This document shows, piece by piece, positions 36,574-46,183 of a stretch of DNA of 64,000 bases. The stretch is from Peribacillus sp. FSL H8-0477 (GTDB lineage: Bacteria > Bacillota > Bacilli > Bacillales > DSM-1321): the NCBI RefSeq assembly GCF_038002765.1, contig NZ_JBBODE010000002.1, forward strand, positions 1,612,001-1,676,000. The letters run 5' to 3'. The translations under genes were made by a program, and so were the position numbers. Each line of letters opens with the position of its first letter. The stretch's first letter is position 1. The notes under the pieces are model-generated. The model worked only from the letters and a program-made list of their open reading frames with translations, was not told the origin of the DNA and did not search any database.

Positions 36574-38052
36574 ATGTCGGAACAGTTATTTACCATCCAT
36601 TTAGACCAGGAACTTGGGAAAATTAATCGAAACATTTATGGTCATTTTGCTGAACATTTAGGCAGAGGTATATATGAAGGTATCTGGGTAGGGGAAGATT
36701 CCTCAATTCCAAACAAACAGGGAATTCGATTAGATGTTGTTGAGGCTTTAAGGGAAATCAATATTCCCGTACTTCGCTGGCCAGGTGGATGCTTTGCGGA
36801 TGAGTACCATTGGAAAGATGGCATTGGACCTCGTAGTGAAAGAAAGAGAATGGTGAATACCCATTGGGGTGGTACTGTTGAAAATAACCATTTTGGTACA
36901 CATGAATTTATGATGTTATGTGAAATGCTTGGTTGTGAGCCTTATATATGTGGAAATGTGGGGAGTGGAACTATACAGGAAATGTCAGAATGGGTCGAAT
37001 ATATGACATTTGAAGGCGAATCACCTATGGCTGATTGGAGAAAGGAAAATGGGCGGGATTTACCCTGGAACCTAACCTACTTTGGCGTTGGTAATGAGAG
37101 CTGGGGATGTGGAGGTAATATGACTCCTGAGTATTATGCTGATTTATACCGACGTTATCAAACATATGTCCGAAATTATGGTGAAAATAAAATTTATAAG
37201 ATTGCTGGCGGTGCAAATACAGCTGATTATCACTGGACCGAAGTTTTAATGAAAAATGCAGGTGACTTGTTTGATGGTCTTAGTCTTCATTATTACACGA
37301 TCACAGGAGAATCTTGGCATGAGAAAGGTTCTGCAACAAATTTCACGGAAAATGAATGGCAAACAACTATGGAAAAAGCATTCTTTATGAAAGAATTACT
37401 CTCAAAACACGGGGAAATCATGGATAAATATGATCCAGAGAAGCGAGTAGGCTTAATTATTGATGAATGGGGAACTTGGTTTGATGTAGAAGAGGGGACT
37501 AATCCAGGTTTTTTATATCAACAGAACACAATACGTGATGCTTTAATAACAGCCTTGCATTTTCATATTTTTCAAGAACAGTGTGAGCGCGTACAAATGG
37601 CGAATATTGCTCAAACAGTTAATGTACTGCAAGCAATGATTCTTACAAAAGAAGAAAAATTACTATTGACACCTACCTATCACATATTTGATATGTTTAA
37701 AGGGCATCAGGATGGAAAACTACTTTCCATTGAAAAGAGAGAGAAAGATACTAATGAGATTCCTCAAATCAGTATTTCTGCATCTAAAGGTGAGGCAGGT
37801 GAAATAACCATAAGTTTATGTAATTTAGATTTACATGAAGAAACAGTTTGTGGACTAAAATTACCATCAATGGATATACATAAAAAAGACATTAAGACAA
37901 AAATTTTAACCGCCGCGAAAATGAATGCTCATAATACATTTGAGGATCCTAACGTAGTAGTTCCTAGTGAATTAAAAAGTATAAAAATGATTGATAATAC
38001 CATAGAACTCAAATTACCACCTATGTCAGTAGTTGTTCTTACTATCTTATAA
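36574..38052 (+). CDS. abfA: Alpha-L-arabinofuranosidase, GH51
   Basis: The 492-residue enzyme has the GH51 motifs [22 protein letters not shown] with the acid/base E175, and IIDEWGTW with the nucleophile E298. It lacks a signal peptide, so it acts inside the cell on arabino-oligosaccharides. AGGAGGAAG precedes the ATG. No arabinose genes or importer lie nearby. Confidence 0.94.
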   Translation: MSEQLFTIHLDQELGKINRNIYGHFAEHLGRGIYEGIWVGEDSSIPNKQGIRLDVVEALREINIPVLRWPGGCFADEYHWKDGIGPRSERKRMVNTHWGGTVENNHFGTHEFMMLCEMLGCEPYICGNVGSGTIQEMSEWVEYMTFEGESPMADWRKENGRDLPWNLTYFGVGNESWGCGGNMTPEYYADLYRRYQTYVRNYGENKIYKIAGGANTADYHWTEVLMKNAGDLFDGLSLHYYTITGESWHEKGSATNFTENEWQTTMEKAFFMKELLSKHGEIMDKYDPEKRVGLIIDEWGTWFDVEEGTNPGFLYQQNTIRDALITALHFHIFQEQCERVQMANIAQTVNVLQAMILTKEEKLLLTPTYHIFDMFKGHQDGKLLSIEKREKDTNEIPQISISASKGEAGEITISLCNLDLHEETVCGLKLPSMDIHKKDIKTKILTAAKMNAHNTFEDPNVVVPSELKSIKMIDNTIELKLPPMSVVVLTIL

Positions 38053-38095
38053 ATGTTTTGGTTCACTATTTACCGGAAACAGAGGAGGGATTTTC

Positions 38096-39034
38096 ATTCA
38101 GATTATACCATTAACCTTAGAATCTAGTTTTGCTGAAGGATCAGTAAATGCGTTCCTAGTGGTTGGGGACACCGTTACACTGGTCGATACAGGCAATCTG
38201 GATGGTCCTTCCTTTGAGCAATTAAAACGTTTGATTGCCCTTGAAGGATACGGCCTGTCAGATCTTGATCACATTATTTTGACACATATGCATACTGACC
38301 ATTCAGGAGGTGTAGCTCGTATTCAAAACGAGGTATCTATTCCCGTATATGTCCACGAAAAGGCAAGACATGTGATTGAAGGAGGGGAAGTAGAGTTTAC
38401 TAGAGAACAATCCTTTTATCAGGATTTTCTATATCGGAGCGGGGCTACCATTAACGAACGTATTACCCAGTCCTATCGCGAATTGAATTGGCAGGAGATT
38501 CGGTATGTGAAAGAGAATGAGTATATAAAGATGGGCGGTTCTGATTTTACCGTAGACTATGTACCAGGCCACAGTCAGACGGATCTTTTATTTTATAATC
38601 AGGAAGGTGTGGCACTTGCCGGAGATCTTTTACTTCCGGATATATCTGTAAACGCTTTCATTGAACCTCCAGATCCGGGAACCTCAGAGAAGCCTAAACC
38701 ATTGCTTCAATATCGTGAATCGCTTATGAAGATGTATAAGCTGCCGTTAAAAACAGTCTATCCTGGTCATGGCCAAGTTATTATTAATCACAAAGCTTTA
38801 ATCGAAAAGAGATTGGCTGAACACGATAAACGTTGTGCACGCATTTTAGCTGTCCTAGAAAAGGGCGATGCAACCGTATATCAGCTTTGTCAGACAATTT
38901 ATCCTAAATTAAAGGGCTCTGCGGTGTATTTGGGCTTATCACAAATACAAGGGCATTTAGAATTGCTTGAGGTAAGAGGGGAAACCATTTGTCAGCAAAG
39001 AAATGCCATAGATATCTATTCAATACGTACGTAA
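38096..39034 (+). CDS. Metallo-beta-lactamase fold hydrolase, possible ATT start
   Basis: The protein (312 residues from 38096) has the zinc site THMHTDHSG (HxHxDH), later histidines in DYVPGHSQTD and YPGHGQV, and a C-terminal winged-helix-like tail, as in hydroxyacylglutathione-hydrolase or YflN-type proteins. AGAGGAGGG is followed after six bases by ATT CAG ATT ATA in frame; no ATG, GTG or TTG lies there. A TTG at 38033 opens the same frame inside abfA without a ribosome site. It heads the acyl-CoA operon and may act as a thioesterase. Confidence 0.8.
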   Translation: MQIIPLTLESSFAEGSVNAFLVVGDTVTLVDTGNLDGPSFEQLKRLIALEGYGLSDLDHIILTHMHTDHSGGVARIQNEVSIPVYVHEKARHVIEGGEVEFTREQSFYQDFLYRSGATINERITQSYRELNWQEIRYVKENEYIKMGGSDFTVDYVPGHSQTDLLFYNQEGVALAGDLLLPDISVNAFIEPPDPGTSEKPKPLLQYRESLMKMYKLPLKTVYPGHGQVIINHKALIEKRLAEHDKRCARILAVLEKGDATVYQLCQTIYPKLKGSAVYLGLSQIQGHLELLEVRGETICQQRNAIDIYSIRT

Positions 39035-39049
39035 ATTGGAGGGGAAACC

Positions 39050-40219
39050 GTGGATTTTTCATTAACTGATGAACAGAAAATGATTCAGAAAACCGTAAGA
39101 AGTTTTGTTAAAAAAGAATTGATCCCGCTAGAAGCAGAAGTGCTGCGTAACGAAAGGGATGGAAAGCCAGGAATTTCTGAAGAGAAAATCGCTGAATTAA
39201 GAAGTAAAGCAAAGGATATGGGATTTTGGGGAATTAATACGCCGGAAGAATTTGGCGGAGCTGATTTAGGACCGACCATGACTGCATTAATCATGATGGA
39301 GCTGGGGAGAACGTTTGTCCCATTTAGTTTTGGCGGATCTGCCGACAATATTCTTTATTACTGCAATGAACAACAAAAAGAAAACTATCTGCTTCCAGTG
39401 ATAAATGGCGAGAAAAAGTCATGCTTTGCACTTACTGAACCAACGGCTGGTTCTGATGCTGCAAATATTACTATGCGAGCAGTTAAGGATGGAAACGACT
39501 GGGTGCTGAATGGTGAAAAGGTGTTTATCACAAATGGAAATGAAGCCGACTTTGCCATGGTATTTGCGATTACAGATAGTGAAAAGGGTCCTCAAGGCGG
39601 GGTAACCTGCTTTTTAGTTGATCGAGAAATGGGCTGGCATTCGGAATATATTCATACTATGGGTGAATGGGGTCCGGCATCACTCGTTTTTGATAATGTA
39701 CGTGTACCAGAAGAAAATATTCTGGGAGAACTAGGTAAAGGGTTTGCACTGGGGATGAAATGGATTGGGCAAGGACGTTGGATTATTCCGGCAAGAGGTC
39801 TGGGTGCTGCGGAAAGACTACTGCAGATGGCTATCGACTATTCACATCAGCGTTTCACGTTTGGTAAGCCAATTTCAGAACGTCAGGCTATTCAGTGGAT
39901 GATTGCAGATTCTGCTGTCGAGATTGAAGCCACTCGTTGGCTGGTTCTGCATGCTGCATGGCTTGCTGAAGAGGGACGTGATAACCGTCATTATTCTTCT
40001 ATCGCAAAACTATATGGAACAAATATGGCGAATCGTGTGGTTGACCGTGTCCTGCAAATTCACGGAGGTATGGGGTATACGAAGGAATTGCCAATTGAGC
40101 GATGGTACAGGGAAATGCGTGTTTGGCGGATTTTTGAAGGAACAGATGAAATCCAGCGCCATATCATTTCCCGGAATTTATTAAAAGGAAATGTCAAAGT
40201 AGGGGAATTGATGGCCTAG
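39050..40219 (+). CDS. Acyl-CoA dehydrogenase
   Basis: The 389-residue flavoprotein has ACFALTEPTAGSDAANI-like substrate loop (CFALTEPTAGSD), VFITNGNEADF and the C-terminal IFEGTDEIQRHIISRNLLKG. It would introduce a 2,3 double bond into an acyl-CoA with FAD. GTG start at 39050 follows GGAGGGG. The operon around it (CoA ligase, SDR, two MaoC hydratases) gives a nearly full beta-oxidation-like route. Confidence 0.9.
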   Translation: MDFSLTDEQKMIQKTVRSFVKKELIPLEAEVLRNERDGKPGISEEKIAELRSKAKDMGFWGINTPEEFGGADLGPTMTALIMMELGRTFVPFSFGGSADNILYYCNEQQKENYLLPVINGEKKSCFALTEPTAGSDAANITMRAVKDGNDWVLNGEKVFITNGNEADFAMVFAITDSEKGPQGGVTCFLVDREMGWHSEYIHTMGEWGPASLVFDNVRVPEENILGELGKGFALGMKWIGQGRWIIPARGLGAAERLLQMAIDYSHQRFTFGKPISERQAIQWMIADSAVEIEATRWLVLHAAWLAEEGRDNRHYSSIAKLYGTNMANRVVDRVLQIHGGMGYTKELPIERWYREMRVWRIFEGTDEIQRHIISRNLLKGNVKVGELMA

Positions 40220-40253
40220 AGTGTTCCAACTATTCTTAAGGAGGAGATTTTTA

Positions 40254-41792
40254 ATGAATCTAACACAACTTCTTGAAGAAAATATCAGAACTTATGGGGA
40301 TTATCCGTTGCTTTATGACCTGGACAAACACTATACAAATATTGAGGTAAAACAACATGCTATGAAGATTGCAGCAGGGCTCAATTCTTTAGGCATAACT
40401 GCAGGCGACCGTGTTATTGTTTGTATGCCTAATTGCCCTGAAGTGCTTTTTTGTTATCAAGGAATTACGCGGGCAGGTGCTATAATTGTTCCGGTTATGT
40501 TCACTCTTCACCCCCGGGAAATTCATTTTATTGCTGCTAACTGTGGAGCGAAGGCTGTAATTACTTCCTCACTTGTTCGGAATAAGATTGAAGAAGGAAT
40601 GATGGGATTAAAGGAAAGTCCTATTCTTATTTCGATCGACGAAGCAGAAAATGATAAAACCGTGAACTTATCTCAATTAATGAATGAGTCTATTCAGACT
40701 GACATAATGGAATATGAGCCAAATGAAGAAGAAACGGCCGTTATTCTTTATACGTCAGGAACGACTGGTCAGCCAAAAGGTGTACGCCAGACTCATAAGA
40801 ATTTGTATTCAAATGCACTTAGTTCATTTAAACATAGTGAATCTGAGCGAGGGACAACACTTGGAATATTGCCGCTTGCTCATGCATATGGCTTAACACT
40901 TTCTAATATTGCCTTTATTGCCGGAAGCTCGATCGTGATTTTTCCTAAATTCGATCCTAAAGGGATTTTTGAAGCAATTGAAAAATACCAAGTGCGATCA
41001 TTTTCGGCTGTACCAGCTATGATTCATGCGCTGCTTGGATCACCAGATTCAGAGAATTATAATCTATCTAGTTTTCAATACATTGGTTCGGGTTCGGCAC
41101 CGCTGCCAATCAGTGTTATTCAAGCCTTTCAACAGAAATTCAAAGCAGATATTCATGAAGGGTACGGTTTATCAGAAGCCTCAGCGATTGTTACTGCACA
41201 GCGCAAGGGAATGGAATACAAACCTGGATCTGTTGGTATCCCAATTCCTGGAGTAGAGGTGAAAATCATCGCTGCAAATGGGGTAGAACTTCCGGTTGGT
41301 CAAGTAGGTGAAGTAGTGGTCCGCGGAGATAATGTTACACCGGGATATTACAACAACACGGAGGAATCGGAAAAGGCCATTAAAGATGGCTGGCTTCATA
41401 CAGGAGATCTTGGGAAATTGGATGAAGATGGTTATCTATTCATTGTTGATCGTCAAAAGGATTTAATAATTAGAGGCGGATTTAATATTTATCCACGGGA
41501 CTTGGAAGAAATATTAAATCATCATAAAGGGGTTTCAGAAGCAGCGATTATTGGCTTACCTGATGAAAAAATGGGTGAGCAGGTAGTAGCATGCGTGGTA
41601 AAGAATTCAGAAAGTGAATTAACTGAACAAGAATTAATAGCATACTGTCAAGAACACCTTGCTAAAAATAAAACACCAACGAAAATTGTATTTCTTGATG
41701 CACTTCCTCGGAATGGGGTCGGAAAAATTTTAAAAAATCACCTGCGCTCATCGGTTAGTGAACAGCAGTCGAGTGTTCCAAATAAATTGTAA
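40254..41792 (+). CDS. Acyl-CoA synthetase (AMP-forming)
   Basis: ATG 40254 follows AAGGAGGAG. The 512-residue enzyme has the AMP-binding loop YTSGTTGQPKG (about 171-181), GYGLSEAS, TGDLGKLDEDGYLFIVDR and the catalytic lysine in NGVGKILK. It activates a carboxylic acid to its CoA ester, the entry step of the pathway. It resembles long-chain or aromatic acid CoA ligases; the acid is unknown. Confidence 0.9.
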   Translation: MNLTQLLEENIRTYGDYPLLYDLDKHYTNIEVKQHAMKIAAGLNSLGITAGDRVIVCMPNCPEVLFCYQGITRAGAIIVPVMFTLHPREIHFIAANCGAKAVITSSLVRNKIEEGMMGLKESPILISIDEAENDKTVNLSQLMNESIQTDIMEYEPNEEETAVILYTSGTTGQPKGVRQTHKNLYSNALSSFKHSESERGTTLGILPLAHAYGLTLSNIAFIAGSSIVIFPKFDPKGIFEAIEKYQVRSFSAVPAMIHALLGSPDSENYNLSSFQYIGSGSAPLPISVIQAFQQKFKADIHEGYGLSEASAIVTAQRKGMEYKPGSVGIPIPGVEVKIIAANGVELPVGQVGEVVVRGDNVTPGYYNNTEESEKAIKDGWLHTGDLGKLDEDGYLFIVDRQKDLIIRGGFNIYPRDLEEILNHHKGVSEAAIIGLPDEKMGEQVVACVVKNSESELTEQELIAYCQEHLAKNKTPTKIVFLDALPRNGVGKILKNHLRSSVSEQQSSVPNKL

Positions 41793-41802
41793 TCGATTAC
41801 AA
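41787..41802. promoter_or_regulatory. Palindrome spanning the ligase stop codon
   Basis: TTGTAATCGATTACAA is a perfect 16-base palindrome that contains the ligase stop. A half copy, TTGTAATCGA, lies at 41826-41835, before the SDR gene. It may be an operator for an internal promoter. Confidence 0.45.
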
Positions 41803-41883
41803 GTATTCGGCAGGATTCAGAAACATTGTAATCGAATTAGGTAGGATGAATAAATAACATCCATGATGAAGGAGAGAGAAACC

Positions 41884-42645
41884 ATGAATCGTTTTACAGG
41901 AAAGTCAGCTATCGTAACTGGAGGAGCTAGAGGGATCGGAGCAGCTATTACTAAAAAGTTTGCCCGCGAAGGTGCAGCAGTTGCCGTTTTGGATGTTGAT
42001 TATGATGGTGCAAGTATGCTGGCACAGGAAATCAAGGATGAAGGCGGAAAGGCGATTGCTTTGAAAGTAAATATTGCAAACGCCGAAGAAGTGGAGACAG
42101 CATTTAACAAAGTTGTGGAAGAGTTCGGTAAGCTCGATATTCTCGTGAATAATGCTGGGGTTATCCGTGATAATATGCTGTTCAAAATGGAAGAATCCGA
42201 TTGGGACACCGTTATGGATGTTCATTTAAAGGGAAGCTTCTTATGCTCGCGTGAAGCTCAAAAACATATGGTGGCCCAAAAGTACGGAAAAATTGTTAAT
42301 TTATCATCAACTTCTGCACTCGGCAATCGCGGTCAGGCGAACTATTCTGCTGCTAAAGCAGGGCTGCAAGGATTAACTCGGACGATGTCTTTGGAACTCG
42401 GACCATTTGGCATTAATGTAAATGCTATTGCGCCTGGTTTTATTAAAACAGAAATGACGAAGGCTACAGCTGAGAGAATGGGCATTACCTTGGAACAAAT
42501 GATACAAGGGTCACTGTCACAACTGGCTATTAAGCGGGCTGGAGAACCGGAGGATATTGCAAATGCAGCGGCATTTTTATGTTCAGAAGAAGCATCATAT
42601 GTGACTGGACAGACATTGTACGTAGCAGGGAGACCGACCATATAA
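41884..42645 (+). CDS. FabG-like short-chain dehydrogenase
   Basis: ATG 41884 follows AAGGAGAGAG. The 253-residue SDR has TGGARGIG (residues 12-19), NNAGV, LSSTSALG and the active site YSAAK. In an acyl-CoA operon it would oxidise the 3-hydroxyacyl-CoA to the 3-keto form. The end YVTGQTLYVAGRPTI is slightly unusual (GG of the common VDGG replaced). Confidence 0.9.
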   Translation: MNRFTGKSAIVTGGARGIGAAITKKFAREGAAVAVLDVDYDGASMLAQEIKDEGGKAIALKVNIANAEEVETAFNKVVEEFGKLDILVNNAGVIRDNMLFKMEESDWDTVMDVHLKGSFLCSREAQKHMVAQKYGKIVNLSSTSALGNRGQANYSAAKAGLQGLTRTMSLELGPFGINVNAIAPGFIKTEMTKATAERMGITLEQMIQGSLSQLAIKRAGEPEDIANAAAFLCSEEASYVTGQTLYVAGRPTI

Positions 42646-42674
42646 GCAATTGTTTGATGAAAGGAGAATGATAA

Positions 42675-43124
42675 ATGGCCATTGATCATAGCTTGATAGG
42701 CAAAAAAACTGAGATATACCAATATGAGGTTGAGAAAGGACATATCCGGCGGTTTGTGGAAGCAGTTGGTGATGATTCTCCTTTATACGTAAATGAAGAT
42801 TTCGCTGGTGAAACCGCTTTTAATGGACTAATTGCCCCTCCGACGTTTGCAACTACATTGACGATGGGAAAGGAAAGTCCCCTTGATGGCATAGAAGGAT
42901 TTGAGATGAGACGAGTTCTTCATGGTGAACAGGAATATGAATTTCACCGTCCGATTAGACCCGGTGCACAGTATTGGGTTCAAAGTGAGATTACCAATGT
43001 ATTTGATCGGAAAGGGAATTCAGGGGCCATGACTTTTATCGTTGTCGAAACAAGAGCAAAAGATATTGACAAGCAACCAGTCGTTACCTGCAAATCAACA
43101 ATTGTTTACCGCCAAAGTTTATAA
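42675..43124 (+). CDS. MaoC-type dehydratase, FAS1-like N-domain protein
   Basis: The 149-residue hot-dog protein (RRFVEAVGDDSPLYVNEDFA, LIAPPTFATTL, LHGEQEYEFHRPIRPGAQY) belongs to the MaoC_dehydrat_N group, which pairs with a catalytic MaoC protein. AAAGGAG precedes the ATG. With the next gene it would form a two-subunit enoyl-CoA hydratase. Confidence 0.88.
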   Translation: MAIDHSLIGKKTEIYQYEVEKGHIRRFVEAVGDDSPLYVNEDFAGETAFNGLIAPPTFATTLTMGKESPLDGIEGFEMRRVLHGEQEYEFHRPIRPGAQYWVQSEITNVFDRKGNSGAMTFIVVETRAKDIDKQPVVTCKSTIVYRQSL

Positions 43125-43139
43125 GGGGGAGGGAATGGT

Positions 43140-43559
43140 ATGGCACAACAGGTTTTATTTTCGCGTTTAAAAGAAGGGCAGGAGCTTCCTGAACTAGTAA
43201 ATCCACCTATTACAAGAGTACAGCTTGTTAAATATGCAGGGGCATCTGGTGACTTTAATCCGTTGCATACTGTGGATAGCTTCGCTGAAAAGGCAGGGCT
43301 TGAAGGGGTGATTGCTCATGGAATGTTAAGTATGGGCTTTATCGGGAAGTATGTAAGAGAAATTATTGCTGAACATGGTGATATTAAAAAAATTTCAGTT
43401 CGCTTCAGCCGAATGGCTAAGCCTGGAGATACACTTACGTGCAGTGGTAAAGTAAGTTCAGTATCGAATGATAGTCAACAAACAGAATTTGAGGTGCTTG
43501 TCCGCAACCAACATGGTGAGAAGGTTACGTCTGGAGTATGCCTCGTTCATTATTTTTAA
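43140..43559 (+). CDS. MaoC-type enoyl-CoA hydratase
   Basis: The 139-residue hot-dog protein has the hydratase 2 motif GDFNPLHTVDSFAEKAG with catalytic Asp and His, then VIAHGMLSMGF. It hydrates 2-enoyl-CoA and probably pairs with the preceding protein. AGGGGGAGG precedes the ATG. It is the last gene of the operon; no thiolase is present. Confidence 0.9.
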   Translation: MAQQVLFSRLKEGQELPELVNPPITRVQLVKYAGASGDFNPLHTVDSFAEKAGLEGVIAHGMLSMGFIGKYVREIIAEHGDIKKISVRFSRMAKPGDTLTCSGKVSSVSNDSQQTEFEVLVRNQHGEKVTSGVCLVHYF

Positions 43560-43590
43560 AAAGTAGATATAGTCAAGTAAGAGAAACGAT

Positions 43591-43625
43591 AAAAACCCAC
43601 GAACTAACTAGTTCGTGGGTTTTTA
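43591..43625 (+). terminator. Terminator of the acyl-CoA operon
   Basis: AAAAACCCACGAACTA and its exact complement around two bases, ending in TTTTT. It can work in both directions and would also end the Spo0E-like gene. Confidence 0.92.
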
Positions 43626-43682
43626 CACGTAGAGGACAAGTGCCTCTCTATTATTTTTTATTTCCAGAGAGTTAAAGATTGT

Positions 43683-43838
43683 TTATCGTAAAAAAGAATG
43701 GTCATACTGATTAAGCAGCTGATCCAATTCTTGACTATACAGGATAGTTATATGGGAATCTAAACCGTTTTTTAAAACAATATTTTGCAGTTCAGTTCGT
43801 TTATTTTCGATATGCTCAAGTAGTTCGTTTTTTGTCAC
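43683..43838 (-). CDS. ynzD: Spo0E-like aspartyl-phosphate phosphatase (YnzD position)
   Basis: The 51-residue frame (MTKNELLEHIENKRTELQNI) contains the family motif SQELDQLLNQY. Such proteins dephosphorylate Spo0A-P and delay sporulation. The GTG at 43838 follows AAAGGA. The gene is divergent from ccdA, the place of ynzD in B. subtilis, where yneF is the other neighbour. It marks the return to conserved gene order. Confidence 0.88.
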   Translation of the reverse strand: MTKNELLEHIENKRTELQNIVLKNGLDSHITILYSQELDQLLNQYDHSFLR

Positions 43839-44093
43839 AGCTGCTTATCCTTTCTGGAACTGTTCCTGCAGAATGTAAGCCGCAGGGGCAGTGAATACTT
43901 ATTGTTAATGAGGCTAGTACAAGTATAATACCATTTGGAAATATATTCAAATGATTTAAACTACATCTTATTATTTTAACACGACATATAAATAATAAGA
44001 ATGCCAGATTGAGATTGTTCACAAAACGTTAAATATCTTTTTTTTCTTTGCTTTGTTAGAATGATGATAGATAATAAATAGGAGTTGACTATC

Positions 44094-44801
44094 TTGAATG
44101 ATGTAAACGTATTTTTAGCATTTGGAGCGGGATTTTTAAGCTTTATTTCTCCTTGCTGTCTGCCGCTTTATCCAGCCTTTCTTTCATACATAACCGGAAT
44201 GAGTGTTGGTCAGCTTAAGTCTGAGAATGCTATGCTTCAAAAACGCAGTTTGCTGCATACTTTATTTTTTCTAATTGGTTTTTCATTAGTTTTCGTCGCA
44301 TTAGGTGCCACATCAACGATTTTTGGTGAATTCTTCTCTAAATATCAAGATTTAATCCGTCAAATTGGTGCTATTTTAATTGTTTTCTTTGGTTTAGTGA
44401 TAATCGGGGCATTAAATTTTGAATTTTTAATGAAAGAGCGCCGCGTTGATTTTAAAAATCGACCTTCTGGTTATTTTGGATCGGTATTGATTGGTCTTGC
44501 GTTTGCAGCAGGTTGGACACCTTGTATGGGTCCTATTTTGATGGCGGTAATTGGATTGGCAGCAAGCAATCCTGGTTCCTCAATGGTCTATATGCTAGCT
44601 TATATTCTCGGATTTGCCATTCCGTTTTTCGTTCTTTCCTTTTTTATCGGAAGGATGAAATGGATTAAGAAGTATAATCATTACATTATGCAAGTCGGCG
44701 GTTACCTTATGATTGTAATGGGAATTATTTTATTCTTTGATTGGATGACTAAAATTACTTCTGTATTTGTTAACGTAATGGGTGGTTTCCAAGGATTTTA
44801 A
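44094..44801 (+). CDS. ccdA: Cytochrome c biogenesis protein CcdA
   Basis: TTG 44094 lies nine bases after GGAG. The 235-residue protein has six helices with the redox cysteines in [18 protein letters not shown] and [11 protein letters not shown]. It carries electrons from thioredoxin across the membrane to thiol proteins for cytochrome c and spore maturation. yneI and yneJ follow as in B. subtilis. Confidence 0.95.
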   Translation: MNDVNVFLAFGAGFLSFISPCCLPLYPAFLSYITGMSVGQLKSENAMLQKRSLLHTLFFLIGFSLVFVALGATSTIFGEFFSKYQDLIRQIGAILIVFFGLVIIGALNFEFLMKERRVDFKNRPSGYFGSVLIGLAFAAGWTPCMGPILMAVIGLAASNPGSSMVYMLAYILGFAIPFFVLSFFIGRMKWIKKYNHYIMQVGGYLMIVMGIILFFDWMTKITSVFVNVMGGFQGF

Positions 44802-44997
44802 TGACTAGGTGTGAAATTAAATTAAACTTTTATGCATAAATGGATTGAAATTAGTTCTTTAGTCCGATATATTTAAAGGTAAGTAACGTCTTATTATCTC
44901 TTAAATTACATATTTTACATAATTATCCTGTTGAACTGTTTATTAAGTCTACTCATGTCGTTTTAGTTTGTTATTAAAAGAAGGGGAGGATTCAAAT

Positions 44998-45357
44998 ATG
45001 TCTAGGATACTAATCGTTGATGATGCAAAGTTTATGAGAATGACCCTTTCTAATATACTGATAAAAGCCGGACATGAAGTAATTGGTGAAGGAGAAAATG
45101 GGGAGCAAGGCATTCGCTTGTTTCGTGAATTAAAGCCTGATATTGTCACAATGGATATTACCATGCCAGTAATGAGTGGACTCGAAGCGGTGAAACAAAT
45201 AACCACCGAATTTTCTGATGCGCTTGTTATTATGTGCTCTGCAATGGGACAACAGAAAATGGTAGTAGAGGCGATTGAAGCAGGAGCAAAGGATTTTATT
45301 GTTAAACCTTTTGATGAAAACAGGGTAATTGAAGCCGTTAGCCGAGTCCTAGATTAA
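44998..45357 (+). CDS. yneI: CheY-like response regulator YneI
   Basis: ATG 44998 follows GGGGAGG. The 119-residue single receiver domain has the acidic pair (IVDDAKFMR), the phosphorylation Asp in VTMDITMP (about 54), MCSAMG and the lysine in VKPFD. It has no output domain. YneI lies between ccdA and yneJ in Bacillus; its partner kinase is unknown. Confidence 0.93.
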   Translation: MSRILIVDDAKFMRMTLSNILIKAGHEVIGEGENGEQGIRLFRELKPDIVTMDITMPVMSGLEAVKQITTEFSDALVIMCSAMGQQKMVVEAIEAGAKDFIVKPFDENRVIEAVSRVLD

Positions 45358-45387
45358 CCGTTTAGACGAGTCTAAACGGTTTTTTTA
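45358..45387 (+). terminator. Terminator after yneI
   Basis: CCGTTTAGAC / GTCTAAACGG with a two-base loop and seven T, starting right at the yneI stop. Confidence 0.93.
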
Positions 45388-45475
45388 TTTTTTTTATGAT
45401 TTTTTTTGCTAAATACAAAGGGTAGTATATAATAAGAAAAGAATATATCTTATTAAGATAAAAGGATGATTGCAC

Positions 45476-45958
45476 GTGATATGGATTTCAACTGCCCTAG
45501 CTTTGATCATGGGAATATCGGTAATGTTTGTGAGAATGAAGGCAGCTAATCGGCCTACATCCATAAAGAAGATTATCTTACCACCTTTTTTCATGAGTAC
45601 AGGGGCCCTAATGTTTTTCATTCCAATGTTCCGGCTGACCGGATATGAAATTATAGAAGCTGTTTTTGTAGGGATGCTCTTTTCCATCTTATTAATAAAA
45701 ACGTCTAATTTTGAAGTACGCGATGACCAAATATATCTTAAGAGATCAAAAGCATTTGCATTAATATTAATCACGCTTTTAGTGATTAGAACAGCAGCTA
45801 AATTTTTCCTTAGTGCAACAATAGATGTAGGCCCATTGGGCGGCATGTTTTTCTTGTTAGCCTTTTCGATGATTGTTCCATGGCGGCTGGCGATGGTATA
45901 CCAGTTCAAGAAAGTACAACGAGAATTTCTCACAAATTCACCTATAGGGAAAGCCTAG
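45476..45958 (+). CDS. ccdC: CcdC-like membrane protein YneJ
   Basis: GTG 45476 lies nine bases after AAAGGA. The 160-residue protein has about four or five helices (IWISTALALIMGISVMFVRM, RLTGYEIIEAVFVGML) and belongs to the CcdC/YneJ family, linked to cytochrome c biogenesis by position rather than by proven need. Confidence 0.9.
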   Translation: MIWISTALALIMGISVMFVRMKAANRPTSIKKIILPPFFMSTGALMFFIPMFRLTGYEIIEAVFVGMLFSILLIKTSNFEVRDDQIYLKRSKAFALILITLLVIRTAAKFFLSATIDVGPLGGMFFLLAFSMIVPWRLAMVYQFKKVQREFLTNSPIGKA

Positions 45959-45964
45959 TGAACC

Positions 45965-46003
45965 AAAAAGCTATTATCGAACCATGATAATAGCTTTTTT
46001 TTA
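45965..46003 (+). terminator. Terminator after yneJ
   Basis: AAAAAGCTATTATC and its complement GATAATAGCTTTTT with T run. Confidence 0.92.
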
Positions 46004-46183
46004 TGTTAAAGAAAAAAATAATTCCTCTCTAAATTAGTCACCAGATGTTCTTTCTTCGATATCTGGCAGGTAGCTCTAAAAAAAGGAGTTTTCCTTTTCT
46101 ACGTGAATAGTTAATATATGAAAGTAAAAAACGAGCATATTAGACAAGAAATGCTCGTGAGTTTTACCACTTAGGAGGTACAT

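Noticed and set aside
45409-45933. 174-codon minus-strand frame opposite yneJ
   Set aside because: Shadow of the YneJ membrane protein; basic, low-complexity translation and no ribosome site.
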